A stretch of 64,000 bases of DNA from Dysidea avara. Taxonomy: Eukaryota > Porifera > Demospongiae > Dictyoceratida > Dysideidae. The notes beneath the pieces are model-generated. The model saw only the letters and a list, made by a program, of their open reading frames with translations. It was not told the DNA's origin and did not search any database. Shown here one piece after another: positions 25,441 through 38,200 of this stretch (position 1 is the stretch's first letter; every line of letters starts with the position of its first letter). The position numbers and the translations under genes are program-made. Where the stretch lies: the NCBI RefSeq assembly GCF_963678975.1, contig NC_089275.1:38478819-38542818 (forward strand). Direction: 5' to 3'.

Positions 25441-26168
25441 CTATGTTACCAATATGGCTTCAATTCTAGTTGGGAACAATGGTTTGGCAAACCCTGTTGA
25501 ATAAACTAGACAACCTGTAGTAACACTCAATCTTTGACCACCTGTTCCACAGGAATTGATTCTAAGATTAGAACAAATACTGTAGCTGAATCCTCTATAT
25601 CACCAATACTCAAATTCATTCATGGGCTACCGGTTTTCAATTGATTCAGGAAGCAGCAGCCTATACTACTAAATGCAGCTGCATTACCACACTATGAGCA
25701 GTAAATGTGTGGTATACTCATAACCAGCTAGAGCTAATGCCCATCTCTGAATTCATGTCTATAAATGTCCTTACCTATTCCATGAAGGATACAACAACAA
25801 AAGAAATATTGCCTAGCTAATATAGTAATAACTATTAGCTATGCAGTAGCTGATTAAAGGAACAGGTTGGAAGCAAATATGAAAATAAATGCATGTTAAT
25901 AAGTGGGTCAAATGATAGCCATATAGTGACAAATGTGTGTACAGACATTGAAATTATGACACCTATCTGTAAATCTTAGTTAGTTCTGATCAATATATTA
26001 CTATAGCAGTACAACTTAAAGGTGATTAAGTGAGAAATTTGGTATATCTGTTGAACACCTAGGTGTGGTATGATGTAGCCATACAACTAACTACTCCTGT
26101 TCTATTAAATAGCTACAAGATATTTTCTAGTCCAGTGACTGATTAGTTGTATTGTACAGAGTGAGAGG
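25441..26168. other. Upstream flank of gene B
   Basis: AT-rich sequence before the gene B start codon. No clear TATA box or upstream exon was recognised; a promoter presumably lies here. Confidence 0.4.
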
Positions 26169-26241
26169 ATGGCTCTGTTTTTAATTGTACTAGTTTTGTG
26201 TACATATCAGGGTGATGCAACGTTTGGATCAGGATATTTTA
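26169..26241 (+). CDS. Gene B exon 1: signal peptide
   Basis: ATG at 26169-26171 opens MALFLIVLVLCTYQG, a short hydrophobic signal sequence with a likely cleavage after the Cys/Gly region, then DATFGSGYF. The donor GTAAGT follows at 26242, leaving phase 1, which matches every other intron. This supports it as the true start. No transcript evidence is available. Confidence 0.8.
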
Positions 26242-29200
26242 GTAAGTGATTAATAACCTCTCCAATGTGTATACTATAGTGAAGGGCTGATATTATAAAA
26301 GTGGTATAATGTATAATATTAAGAAAATATAGGATATAACATTTAGCTAGTGATAACATACATGTATTATGGTTTTGCTTTGATGGGACAGTTAGCAGTG
26401 TATGGGTTTACCTGTTATCTATCATTGATGAACACTTTTATACTATGGTAACTCATCTACTGTAGCTATAAGCTGTACAATCCAATACAGTATCTGGTTA
26501 CATGTATTAGTGATGCTTAAAAATAAAAGTTTAACTTCATTTTCTTGACAGACAGTAATAAAAGAAAAAAAAATTCAAAGGACATGTATTATTCCTCATA
26601 AACCACAATTGTATGAACTTGTGACAGTGGTATCTACAACTCTTATACTTGCTTTAATAACTACATCAATTTTTCTGAGGAATCCAATAACACACAGTGC
26701 ACAAAAATGATTGATTCAGGTGAATTGTTTCTTTGTTGTGTAGGAAAACCGTATGTAGCTAATTCCTTCAGCCAAAGTGAATATAGTGCAAGAGAATCAG
26801 ATGGAAGAGTGGCTGTTACTATTGTGGCTTCCAGATACTACTTCTATGGATCATTTTCAGTGAAGATCAAGTCTAGTGTGAACACTAAATTAACACCATA
26901 TGGTATGGTAATAGTGCTAGTCTACACCTAAATCTTAAATGTGTTCAATTAACATTTTCTTTTTGTAGCCTCATCATCAGATTTTGATGAAGGTACTCAG
27001 GTTGTATTATTTTCATCCAGACAGACAAAAGCAACTGCCTACATTCGTATTAACAATGACAATAAAGTTGAGAATACTGAAGCATTCAAAGTTGAAATAT
27101 TAATATCACGTGATGTATATGACAGTGGAGTAAGGTTTGGTACAAAACCTTCAGCAACTGTTTATATTAAAAATGGTAAGTACATGTAGGGATTCGATAA
27201 CATTATCAATTTTTAATGAAAATTAAATGAAAAATGTATTTCTTTTGTATGTGCATAGATGACATAGCTGCTACTCATCCACCAAATCCTCCAACAACCT
27301 TACCGCCAACAAGCCATGAAGGTAATCATTTGTAGCAAGCAACACAGGACAAGGGGGTAAAGAGAGGGGTTTTGTTAAAATTTAGATTTGTAATATGAAC
27401 CAAGCACAAGGCAGCAGATACAGTAAGTTGTGAGTAGCAATCTGTAGTACATCACAACAATTATTGTAGTTTCATTCATTTCTCAGAGAAAGAACTAGAG
27501 AGCCCTTTCAGGAAAAGGTTTTGAAATTTTGTGATACTTTAATAGAGCAGCTAATCATATACTCTAATAAAGTCTTCATATAAATATCCATGCATTAATT
27601 AAAATGAGAAAGAAGTCTGTTGTTAGAAAATGATGTAGGGTTTTAAATTGTAGGGTTTTACATTTTCAGTGGGGAACTTACTGATCAAATTGATGTTGTA
27701 AGCCTAGCTTTATTATAGTCTTCATGGGGATTTTTTTGTGATGTCACTAAGATATGTACTTGATATAATATAGTCCTAGTAGAAATCAAAATTCCTTATA
27801 AATCATCCATTTTGTTAATGCGTGTTAGTATGTGTAACCCCACTAGCTGTTTCTCAGTGGTTATACAAATAATATAACTCACTATCTATATGTAGCTACT
27901 AATTCATGCATGAGGTATCATTTTAATCCATTTGAATATTCAAAGTTACTTTCTCACTCCTGGGGGTGGCCCTCCCATCAGTAACTCAGTACTGCTGTTG
28001 GAAATTCGTTTTGTCTGTGCTCCTACATGCCATCATATAATAAGTGTGCATATACCACTATAGACCACTGAGTTTATTCCTTTAATACTTTATAGCTGGG
28101 GTGGAAAAAGTCCGTCTTAGTCAGAAAGTGTACAGGGTGAAGGAATCTGATGGATTTGTTGTGATCAAGTTACTTGTTAGTGGATACAGGAGGTCTTCAG
28201 TACAAGTTGGAGCTAGAGCATTTGTACCAACCAAATTTGACTTATCAGCAGGTTAGTTTTTTGATGTGCTATAATCATTAAATTTATCGTAGTTTTTGTA
28301 TTAACAGCTGATGGCAGTGACTTTAAGATTGGCTATTATTATTTTAATTTTCCCCCTCATGCCAATGAGGCTACCATTATAATTCCTATCTTCAATGACA
28401 ACAGTGAAGAGGAAACAGAATCTTTTGCAGTTAGTTTGCTCCAGAAAGACAAAGGAATACAAATTCAGGTTCCTTTCTTGGCAGAAGTCATAATAGAAGA
28501 TGGTCAGTGTACACTTTATTATTATTTATTATTAACACTTTACAGTGACCAGCGCTTGAACCCTGCATTTGAATTTTAAACAATTAACTACTTGTAGTAT
28601 AGTAACATACTTATCTATAACAGCTGCTTCAAACTTACATTGGTTCATTGGTTTCAGTTCCTAGATACTGTATAAACATCAACTCTAGAACAGTTTCCTC
28701 TGTGGACTGTTTAGTAGTACAATAACACAATTAGCAGTTTATCATTGTTAGATACTGTATACTTAGTTATAATTTATTCTCAGATGATGAGCGACCTGAG
28801 ACTACTACACCACCTCCACCACAAACCACCATAAAACCAACTGATCCAAGTCAAAAGCCAGATGGTAAGTTTTACAATGTAATAATGGCTCTTTTCAATA
28901 ATACTGTATATATCTACATGCACACAGATAATATTATGGTGCAGTTCAGTCAAGGAGAATACATGGTTGATGAATCTGCTGGCTATGTTTCATTAAAAGT
29001 GATACTCAGTGGTCAAAGATATATTCCAATTTCATTCAACTACAGAGTATTTGTATCAAACACCGAATTCAAAGGTTTGTACAACATTTGGTGTATAGAA
29101 TAATTGTCATACATGTAAGCACCACCAATACTATCCATCACTATGGGATAGTTTTCTTGTAATTACTGTATCAACGTTTGTACCTTCACAGCAAGCAGTG

Positions 29201-32200
29201 CTGATGTACAAACTGGTGTATTCTTTGCTTATGTACCTGGAAACCAAAATGTGATTTATATCAAAGTTCAAATATTTGATGATAAACTGTTGGAGGGAAC
29301 AGAAGCATTTGGAGTACAGTTGTCCATACCAAACCATCATAAAGCAAATGGTGTAAAACTAGGAGATCCTTCAGGTGTCACTGTTTTCATAAAAGATGGT
29401 ATGGTACATGGAAGAAATATTAAATTATGTGCATTCAACTATTGCAATAGATGAAAAACCACCCTCCACAAGGCCTCCAACCACAAAACCACCTACCATA
29501 AGACCACCAACATTGTGTGAGTTAAGTAATTACTTAACTTACATCCAATCTGCGTTCATTTCTATTAGCACGGGTCAAGGTTCATATCGAGAGATTATTC
29601 TACACAGTACAAGAATCATGTACTATGTTATCAGTGACACTGGTGGTGGTGGGAGAAGTAAGGGAAGAATTTACAGTCGGGATCTATGCTGTGGGTCACT
29701 ACATACCATCAGCTAGAGGTGCAGGATAAATATTTATAATTACATGACATTCCTTGAAGCAATTGCAAACAACATTTACAACTTCTGTGTATGTGTTTGC
29801 TAAGGATATATCTGTAATAGGAAAGAGAATGTCCTGTACTGGATTAATTGGTGATTTTGCTTTTTACACATATAGCTGACGTAGACTTTGAGAGTGGCAT
29901 TTATCGGACAACCTTTAAGCCAGGACAATCAAGGAGCAGTGTGTGTATTGTAATCATTGATGATGACATCAGGGAAGGAAATGAGAAATTCCGCTTGTTG
30001 CTGGCCATTCCCAAAAGTGTTCAGAAGAATCTTAACATCTGGGCTGGCAAACCATTCTTTGCTGATGTGAAAATAATAGGTATGGTTGGAAAACATATAC
30101 TGCCTATTTGCATACCAACGTCAACTATACATGTTTATGTTATACTATGTATGTATGATCCACAGATGATCCTGATGATAGTATGAGGTTACCAGTTCAG
30201 TTACCTCCTACAATGGAAGAAAGGGCCACAATGTGTATATGTAAGGATCGTCCTACTCCATCACCAACTACTCCACCTCCAGTGATCACTACCTTTATTC
30301 CTAGTCCTTCCCCCTCTCCCCCACCAATAATAATGGTATCATTTAAGGAGAGTTCTTATACTACACCAGAGGGAAATGGTAGCATCACTTTTGCTATACA
30401 ATTATCACAAGCTTTTGATGAACCAATTTCTGTAGAGTTCTGTACACAAGAGTCTGACCCACTATCAGCTGAAGGTATATTGCATGGAACTTGATAATAA
30501 TAGTGTTTGTGCATTTTACTGAGTTCATAATGTGTACCTAATATGTTTAAATTGTAGTAGGCAAGTCTACACTAATGTAGGGTGGTGGTAGCAAGTTATT
30601 ATACCGGCCCTTAACCAGACATCTCTGTGTATACACAATGTATAGCTGCTGTTCTATGTTTAAACATGTGCTGAAATATTGTCTTTTTTACAAAGAGGCA
30701 TCAATATATATTATTGCACTGGTCTATATTTATACCATGACATAATACATTAACCCTTGTGTTGTAGCACTTCTGTGAAGTCTCTATAGCAGGGTCTAAA
30801 TTAAGTAGATCCCCATATTTGATTAAGGTCTCTTTTTAACATTCTAAAAGTTCATTGCACAAGGTGCTTTTCCAGATACAGGGTACTTGTAGCAAAGTAT
30901 ATTAAGGAAAGTACCTGTTGCAACTCCCTTAAACAATTGAAGTCCTACATGTTGCTTTTGTTTTAGGTGTGAAGTATAATATTTTGTATCAACTTAAAGA
31001 AAGGTCTTTATATAGAGAGACTTACAAGGCTCTATGAGATTTAGAGACCTTGGTTTTAGTAATTTATATAATTAATACCTAAATGTGAATAAAGTAGTTT
31101 GTTGAAATTATCAAATCACTCCCTATACAGCTTTGCTACATGAAATTTTATACAATATAATATCTTTGTATATATTGTACACAAGCTTTTGTCTATATGC
31201 ATACAATGCGATTTCTCTTTGTTTTGTAACATCACACACACACACACACAGACACACACACACACACTGGACACTGGTGTCAATTGTGTAGCTGGAGGAG
31301 ACTACACTGCTATTTCAAGTGAAACTCTCACATTTGCTCCTGGTGAAACATGTGTGTCAGTGGTTGTTAGTGCAACTGATGATGAAGTGCATGAGAAGGA
31401 TGAGACTTTTGTTGGGTCACTGAAGACAAGTAGCTCAACTCCTGATAATGTATTAATTGGGGATCCATCCATGGCAGTTGGTACTATCATTGATGATGAT
31501 GATCTCAGTAAGTCTTTTAAAATGACAAAGGATTATACTTGTTTGAACTATCTAAAGGAGCTAGTGCATGTATATGATTTTTGTGAAACGTTTGGTTCAG
31601 CACTTTTTGTGAAATGTTTGGTTCAGCAATACATGTGACAACCAATTCTTGGATAAAAGCTGTGTTGATAGACAAGAGTGACTTGTATATGGTTTGCTTA
31701 ATTGGAATTAGAGACTTGACAGTTCAGCATGTACAGAGTTTATTTTGGATTCAGTTGATCATTTAGCAGTATGTCAGTGCTGCATAGATCATCAAGGTTT
31801 GTGTTTCCCACCAAAAATGTCAACCAACTTTGTGACAGCTGGTCAGTATGTATTACCAAGCCCAATCATGACTCAAAGAGTAGCCCAAAAATTTTTGGTC
31901 AGTTTCTACAGAATTTTAAATTTGTGATTTAATGGATTTAACCACTGCCTGACTGAATGTTATCTTCAGACAAGCACAACATAACAATATTTAACCCTAT
32001 GGAGCTACAGTTAGTTGCTGTCATGTGCCTTTTGGTGTACTGTTATACAGTGTACTGTAGCATCACATAATTATATACTCACTTTTTTTTGTTCTTTGTG
32101 TCCCATTCTGTCTTGTTTACAGCACAAAGGTATCGATTCTCTTGTGAGAAGTGTATCAATAAAGTACAAAAGAATAAAGTGGGAATAGTCTGTAATTTTG

Positions 32201-35200
32201 GCACTATTCCTACAAAATTTAGAGTAAGCAGAATGAAGTTTCAGAACTTTTCTCCATATGGAGGCTGTATTACAGAAAATATGTAGCTGAAATAGAAGTG
32301 AAATGGCAACTTTCTGTAAATTTTGGGGAGTTGTTTTGCCTCATACATTGTGTGTCATACTCATGGAAATTCACTAATGATATATTACAAAAGTGAACAA
32401 AGAGTTAGCAAAACTGTAGGAATCATTACAATAAATAGTGCTTAAACAAGGGAGATCATCACCTGATTCCCAGCCTACTTTTACATTAATTATAATAATG
32501 AAAGCATTGCTAAAGTTGGGATTAAATTGTTGCACGCTAGGTGATGATTTCGCTTGCTTAAGCACTTGATAATGTAATGATCCCTACTAGTTTATAAAAT
32601 TCTTAATTTTTCATTATCATACAGTATGATAGTACTGTATAGTAGGGACCACAAAGGTTTGGGCATGGCCCATGAAAAACATTACTCAAAAATCAGCCTT
32701 AATTTTCCCTGACGACAATGAGGCAATATTGGTTAGGTAAAACTAAGCCCAAACAAGCTTTCAGATTGACCCAAAATGCTTTCAAAAAGTTGCCATGGAG
32801 TTTAAATACAAATTATTAAACGGAATTTTCTATTGACTGACTGACTGACTGACTGACTGACTGACTGACTGACTGACTGACTGACTGACTGACTGACTGA
32901 CTGACTGACTGACTGACTGACTGACTGACTGACTGACTGACTGACTGACTGACTGACTGACTGACTGACTGACTGACTGACTGACTGACTTGACTGACTG
33001 CCTTCAGACAAACATAACTCGATAATAGCTATGGGCTTGATATTTTCACTGTTCAGACTGCCTTCAGACAAACGTAACTCAATAATAGCTATGGGCTCGA
33101 TATTTTCACTGTTCAACATCACTTTAGCCGGCCACGTGCCTTTTTGGCATACCACATTATGTACAATGCAGTCTTAATGTACTTACCAGTGTCCTCCTTT
33201 GTGTCTCATTCATCTTTGCTGACAGTGAAAAGTGTCGATTTGGCAGTAGTGTGTGATGGCCTCCCTTTGCAATGAAAATCTTCCGTATTTTTCATAGTGG
33301 CTACTTTGATTGCAGAGATGCTTTTCGAACAGTACTTGATTCGTAATGCTATGTAATGGGTTGAACATAGCTGACAATGAAGTGTAATGGATACTTCACT
33401 TTTCAGACAATAATTGGTAGCTGGGGCGTGCAGCACCATTTTTTTTTCTGTTGATGCAGCATGCATAGTCATAATAGTTTTATTTTACAAAAAAGTTAAC
33501 AAACAAGTGCACAAAAAATTGGAATTTTCAACTAGAGTGGAACCATAATAGCACATCGATAAAAAGTACCGAAACATGCATAGTATTAAATCACAGTAAA
33601 ACAATAAGAAGTGTCATAATATATATGTACTAGATAAAGCACTGCCACGAGTGCTATATGGGAAAAATAGCATGAAAAGAGTGGGTAAGAGACAAATATA
33701 GCACGAGGCAAAGCCGAGTGCTATATTTCGTCTCGAGACCACTCTTTGAGTGCTATATTTTCCGTATAGCATGAGCGAAAGGCAGTGCTTTATCTGGTAT
33801 AGTGAACTGTCAATTTGAGGCATACACAAGATACTCGAAACAATTAGAAACTCACGGAGTAGTGTTATCATTGGTAGAATAGGTATTGCGCCTGTGTTTC
33901 ACGTGTGTTGCACTGTGCTGCACCTTCATTAGTCGTTTTGTGAGTCTAGTCCATCTTCTCAATACTAAAACTTTTGATTGTGGTACTTTAATAAGCATAT
34001 TTCTGTGATATTCCTAGGACTCATCCGTTTATTTGAACAAAACGTAGTAAGAACGTTCATTGCTGCTGACCACAAGCAACCATCATCGAAATCTTCAAGT
34101 GTGTCTATAAATTAAATCCAGTGGATTTACTCTTACTGGTTGAGTTGACTGGTCAGCTGGTGCAGTCATGCTATCAGCCTACACTGACTTGGTTGATTGG
34201 TTGTACTGGCCAGAATGAGTGATTACTCACTCAAAGTAGGCTATCAGCCTGCAAAATAGACCTGGCAGTTCTATAACTACCTGATATACGTAGAACTGTG
34301 GTCTATTAAAGTGTTCTATAACTTCCCAATATAGAACACTTGTGCTTGTATGATGAATATAGAACTTTTTTTTTGCTTTGATCCTCCCACGCAAAGTTAT
34401 ATATATATATATATACTTGATTCACTGCAATGCACTACAGTTACATATTAATAACAACTATTAAGTGTCCACTAGTATATCTGCAGGTGTAGGTGACCTC
34501 CAATGCTTCCCTACTTTTTTCTGTGATCCCTAACCAAAGTTGTTTGCTTACTTTTTTAATAACATTATTATGACTGGTGAACCCATGCATACCACATCAA
34601 AAGAAAGGATGGCACCAGAGGTAATGTTTTAGACTGAACTCCCCCCTCTATTAATTACTGACTCAAAAGTTGAGTGGCCAATATACTTTGCTTTCAGCTG
34701 TGTTCAGCCCATTTCGCAGCTTTACAACAATGAACAGTAGGAGAAGTGCCTCTGCAATCAATCCAGTCACCACAGAAAATATGGATGACTCCCATTTACA
34801 AACATAGGCCGGAAAGCCATCGAGCTACCGTAAATCAACAACACCTTAGGCTGTCAGCAAAAAGAAATGGGACACAACAATGGCGGATCCGCCCCTGCAC
34901 AAAGGAGGACAAAGGTAAGTCTATGATGTATGTATTGTACGTACTGAGGTATACCAAAAGATGCCTGTTTTCTAAAGCAAGGTTGAACAGTGAAAAAATC
35001 AAGCTAGTAAGTACTCTTAGCTGTTGTGGAGTTATGCACCTATCAATGTTAAGCCCCACTTCCCCTGGTACGGGGAGAGTGGGGATATAGTGGGAGATTT
35101 CACCTGGTAGAAAGTCAAATTCTCTAATCTGGGGATAAATTGTTAGGTCAAATCCTCACACCTATGATGGGAGGATTTGACAAGGAGCTTCAGTTTAACC

Positions 35201-38200
35201 ATGTACCACAAGTAAACACATTTTCACCACTTGTTCAAATTCCCCACCCTTGGACACATTTAACCTTCAAATCCCTTCCTGAAGCCTGAAATTGCCCATA
35301 CTGGGAGGAGTGGGCCAGGGCTTAACGTTAACATTGATTGGTGCATTACACTAGTCTGAAGGAATCAGGCAGGCTGGCAGGTAGTTAGCTATATAGTCAG
35401 TCAGTCGAAAATTCCATTAATTTCTTTTTCTAATTGTAGCGATCTATTGGAACATTTAGAGTTGTACTGAAGGCACTCTTGGGCTTGGTTATACCTAATG
35501 AATGCTGCCAAAGCATCAGGATGGTATTGTAAAGCTGATTTTTGGGTGGTTTTGTTTGGCCAGAAAAACCCAAATCTCCATGTTTCCTAATATACAGCAT
35601 TACCATACTGTATTACCCATATCTGGTTATCAAACTGTTGACAAACACTCTGTTGTAAATCATATTGACTCTTTTAGAATAGAAAGTTAGCTTTAAATGT
35701 CTTGTAGAATTTGAAATAATTACACCGATTTTTTAAATACATATTTAGAATTTCCTATTTTGCCATGTTGTATTGCTAATCTTACAAATTTATTAACAGA
35801 CATAAAATATATAGTTATGTAATCTTGTGTATACATAGTTGTCAGATTCCTGAATGACACTAGTAGTGCAGTGGAATCTGATGGTGCCATACTGTTCACT
35901 GTCATATCACTGGTGACATCTGATAATCCATTTACTGTACAAGTCTGTACAAAGGAGAGCGACCCTGTCTCAGCTGAAGGTTTGTTGTAAATGTATAAGC
36001 TCCCCATTTAGATATTACTGACAATGGATACTGTACAGTGTACGACAGCTAGTGCATATTTTGCAGTTACTAAAATACGTTTTTGCCTAGTCTAACTGCA
36101 AAACTCTCTAATAGAACATACACTAATTGATATATTACAATATATGGGCCTACATGATAGTCTTTATGTTTATATTTTATTCCCATCACTAGCTGATCTA
36201 GACTATACTAGTGTGGTGACCAACATCACATTTAACAATGGAGATAACAGTCAAGTCTTTGCTGTTCCAATCACTGATGATGATATTGCTGAAGCTGATG
36301 AGACATTTGAAGTTTTTCTGAAGAACTTTCCAGGTGGTCCTTATAATGTGATCTTTGCTGATCCATCAGTTGCTGTGGGGACCATTTTTGATAATGAAAT
36401 ACCAAGTGAGAACACAGCACCATTATGGTGTTGAAGAAATGTATTAATGTGATTCTCCTATTAGGTGTGGAGTTTTTGTTCAATTCAACTACAGTTGGTG
36501 AATCTGATGGTGTTGCAACCTTCACTCTTATTTCATCATTTCCATTTGATGAACCTTTCACTGTTCAAGTCACTTCAGGAGAAACAGATCCAGTGTCTGC
36601 AAGAAGTATGCATGCTTTGACACCCTTAACATATTACAGTACAAGAATCATTAAAACATGTATTGGTCATAATAATTATGTTAATCTATGTATCTGCTGT
36701 GGAATTAAACAAATTATTTTTTATTACAGAGGATGATGATTACATACCAACTGTGGTTAATGTAACATTCCCAGCTAGAGTTACCACAGTTGATATAACT
36801 GTACCAGTTGTTCCTGATCTTGTGATTGAAGACACTGAAATGTTTTATGTGCGAATAGATGAATTGCCAGACCAACCTGTAACAATAGCAGAGCAAAACA
36901 CTTCACTGGGTATCATCATTGATGATGACACTCCATGTAAGAAATTACTAAGTTTAATTGCATTAGTATATAACTGTGTAAGAAACTAAGTTTATTAAGT
37001 GATAACTTTGCAGTGACTGTGAGTTTCAACACTACGGAGGTCAGAGATGTTGAGTCATCTGGTAGTCTGAAGTTTATTCTAGGAACCAACATACCAGCTT
37101 ATGTATCATTCACTGTACAAGTGTGTTCAGAAGATGCTAACTTGGGACCTGATTTGGAATTGGCCACAGGTTAGTGTAGATTATGTACTGTACATAAAAC
37201 ATGTACAAGGACATGTAATGTGATGTTTTGGTATTGTAGTGTATTGTTTTATAATGTAGACTGTGTCACAATTTTACTGGTTGTATTGTTTTGTAGCTGA
37301 TGATGATTACGTTTCTGGTGCCTTTGATGTCGCATTTGGTGTTGGAGACACTAGTGTAGAAGTGTCCATTAATATAACTGATGATTCTATCAATGAAGGG
37401 AGTGAAGCATTTGGACTAGTTCTCAAGACAACAGATGATACACCAGACTTAGTGGAGATTGTAGATCCAATGAGAGCCACTGGTATAATAGAGGACAATT
37501 ATGATACTGGTTCGTATATATTTGTTATAATCTGTAGTGTGAAAAGGTTAACAGATTTTTATTGTAATGGATGGTGAAGTGTCAATTCATTGATCTCTTG
37601 CTCTAGGCCTATTCTTGTATAAGGAAATGAGTTATAGAGCAAGGAAGCATATAAATTATTGTAGCTCATTATTATGTTGAAACATATCTGAATACATGCT
37701 ATATGTTATCCAGTCTGCAAAAAGGGGTCTAATAGCCTTTTCAATTGCATGCACTTGGCAACCTGTAACTTGACTTGTGAATGTGGTAACTAAACACCCT
37801 GAAATTTAGTCCCCTTATACCCTTAACATAGAGCACTATGGTTTGGTGTAATATGAAGGTGATAGGTTGAAAACATAAGGAGTCATGATTAGTCAAACTC
37901 GACAATTTGGAAAGGCTGCAAGACCCCTTTTTGCAGACTGGGTCACATATCTACTTTTATATATGTATAATATGTTCTGTTGTATAAACACTATTTCTTC
38001 TTTATTAAATGGTCAATTCAGCTCATGCAGAGGTTTATTTTAATCAACGTCACTATTATATAATGGAGTCTGATAGATATATAGCAATCAACATTGTGAT
38101 TGCAAGAAAAAATTTCTACCAATCTTTCTATCTTGAAGTAAGACCATCCTATATCAGAGGAACAGAGTCATCACAAACAGGTAGCTATTTGTTGATTAAA

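Noticed and set aside
29396..29716. A plus-strand frame overlapping gene B exon 11 that starts with MVWYMEE
   Set aside because: It crosses exon 10, an intron and exon 11 in a frame that gives no domain. The phase-1 frame gives a proper Calx-beta first half.
32089..32286. Frame with several Cys (CEKCINK) considered as an extra gene B exon
   Set aside because: Not Calx-beta-like, no phase-1 acceptor/donor pair, and it lies in a repeat-filled intron.
32802..33155. Minus-strand frame with a long SVSQ repeat
   Set aside because: It is the translation of the (GACT)n microsatellite; such repeats are open in several frames by composition.
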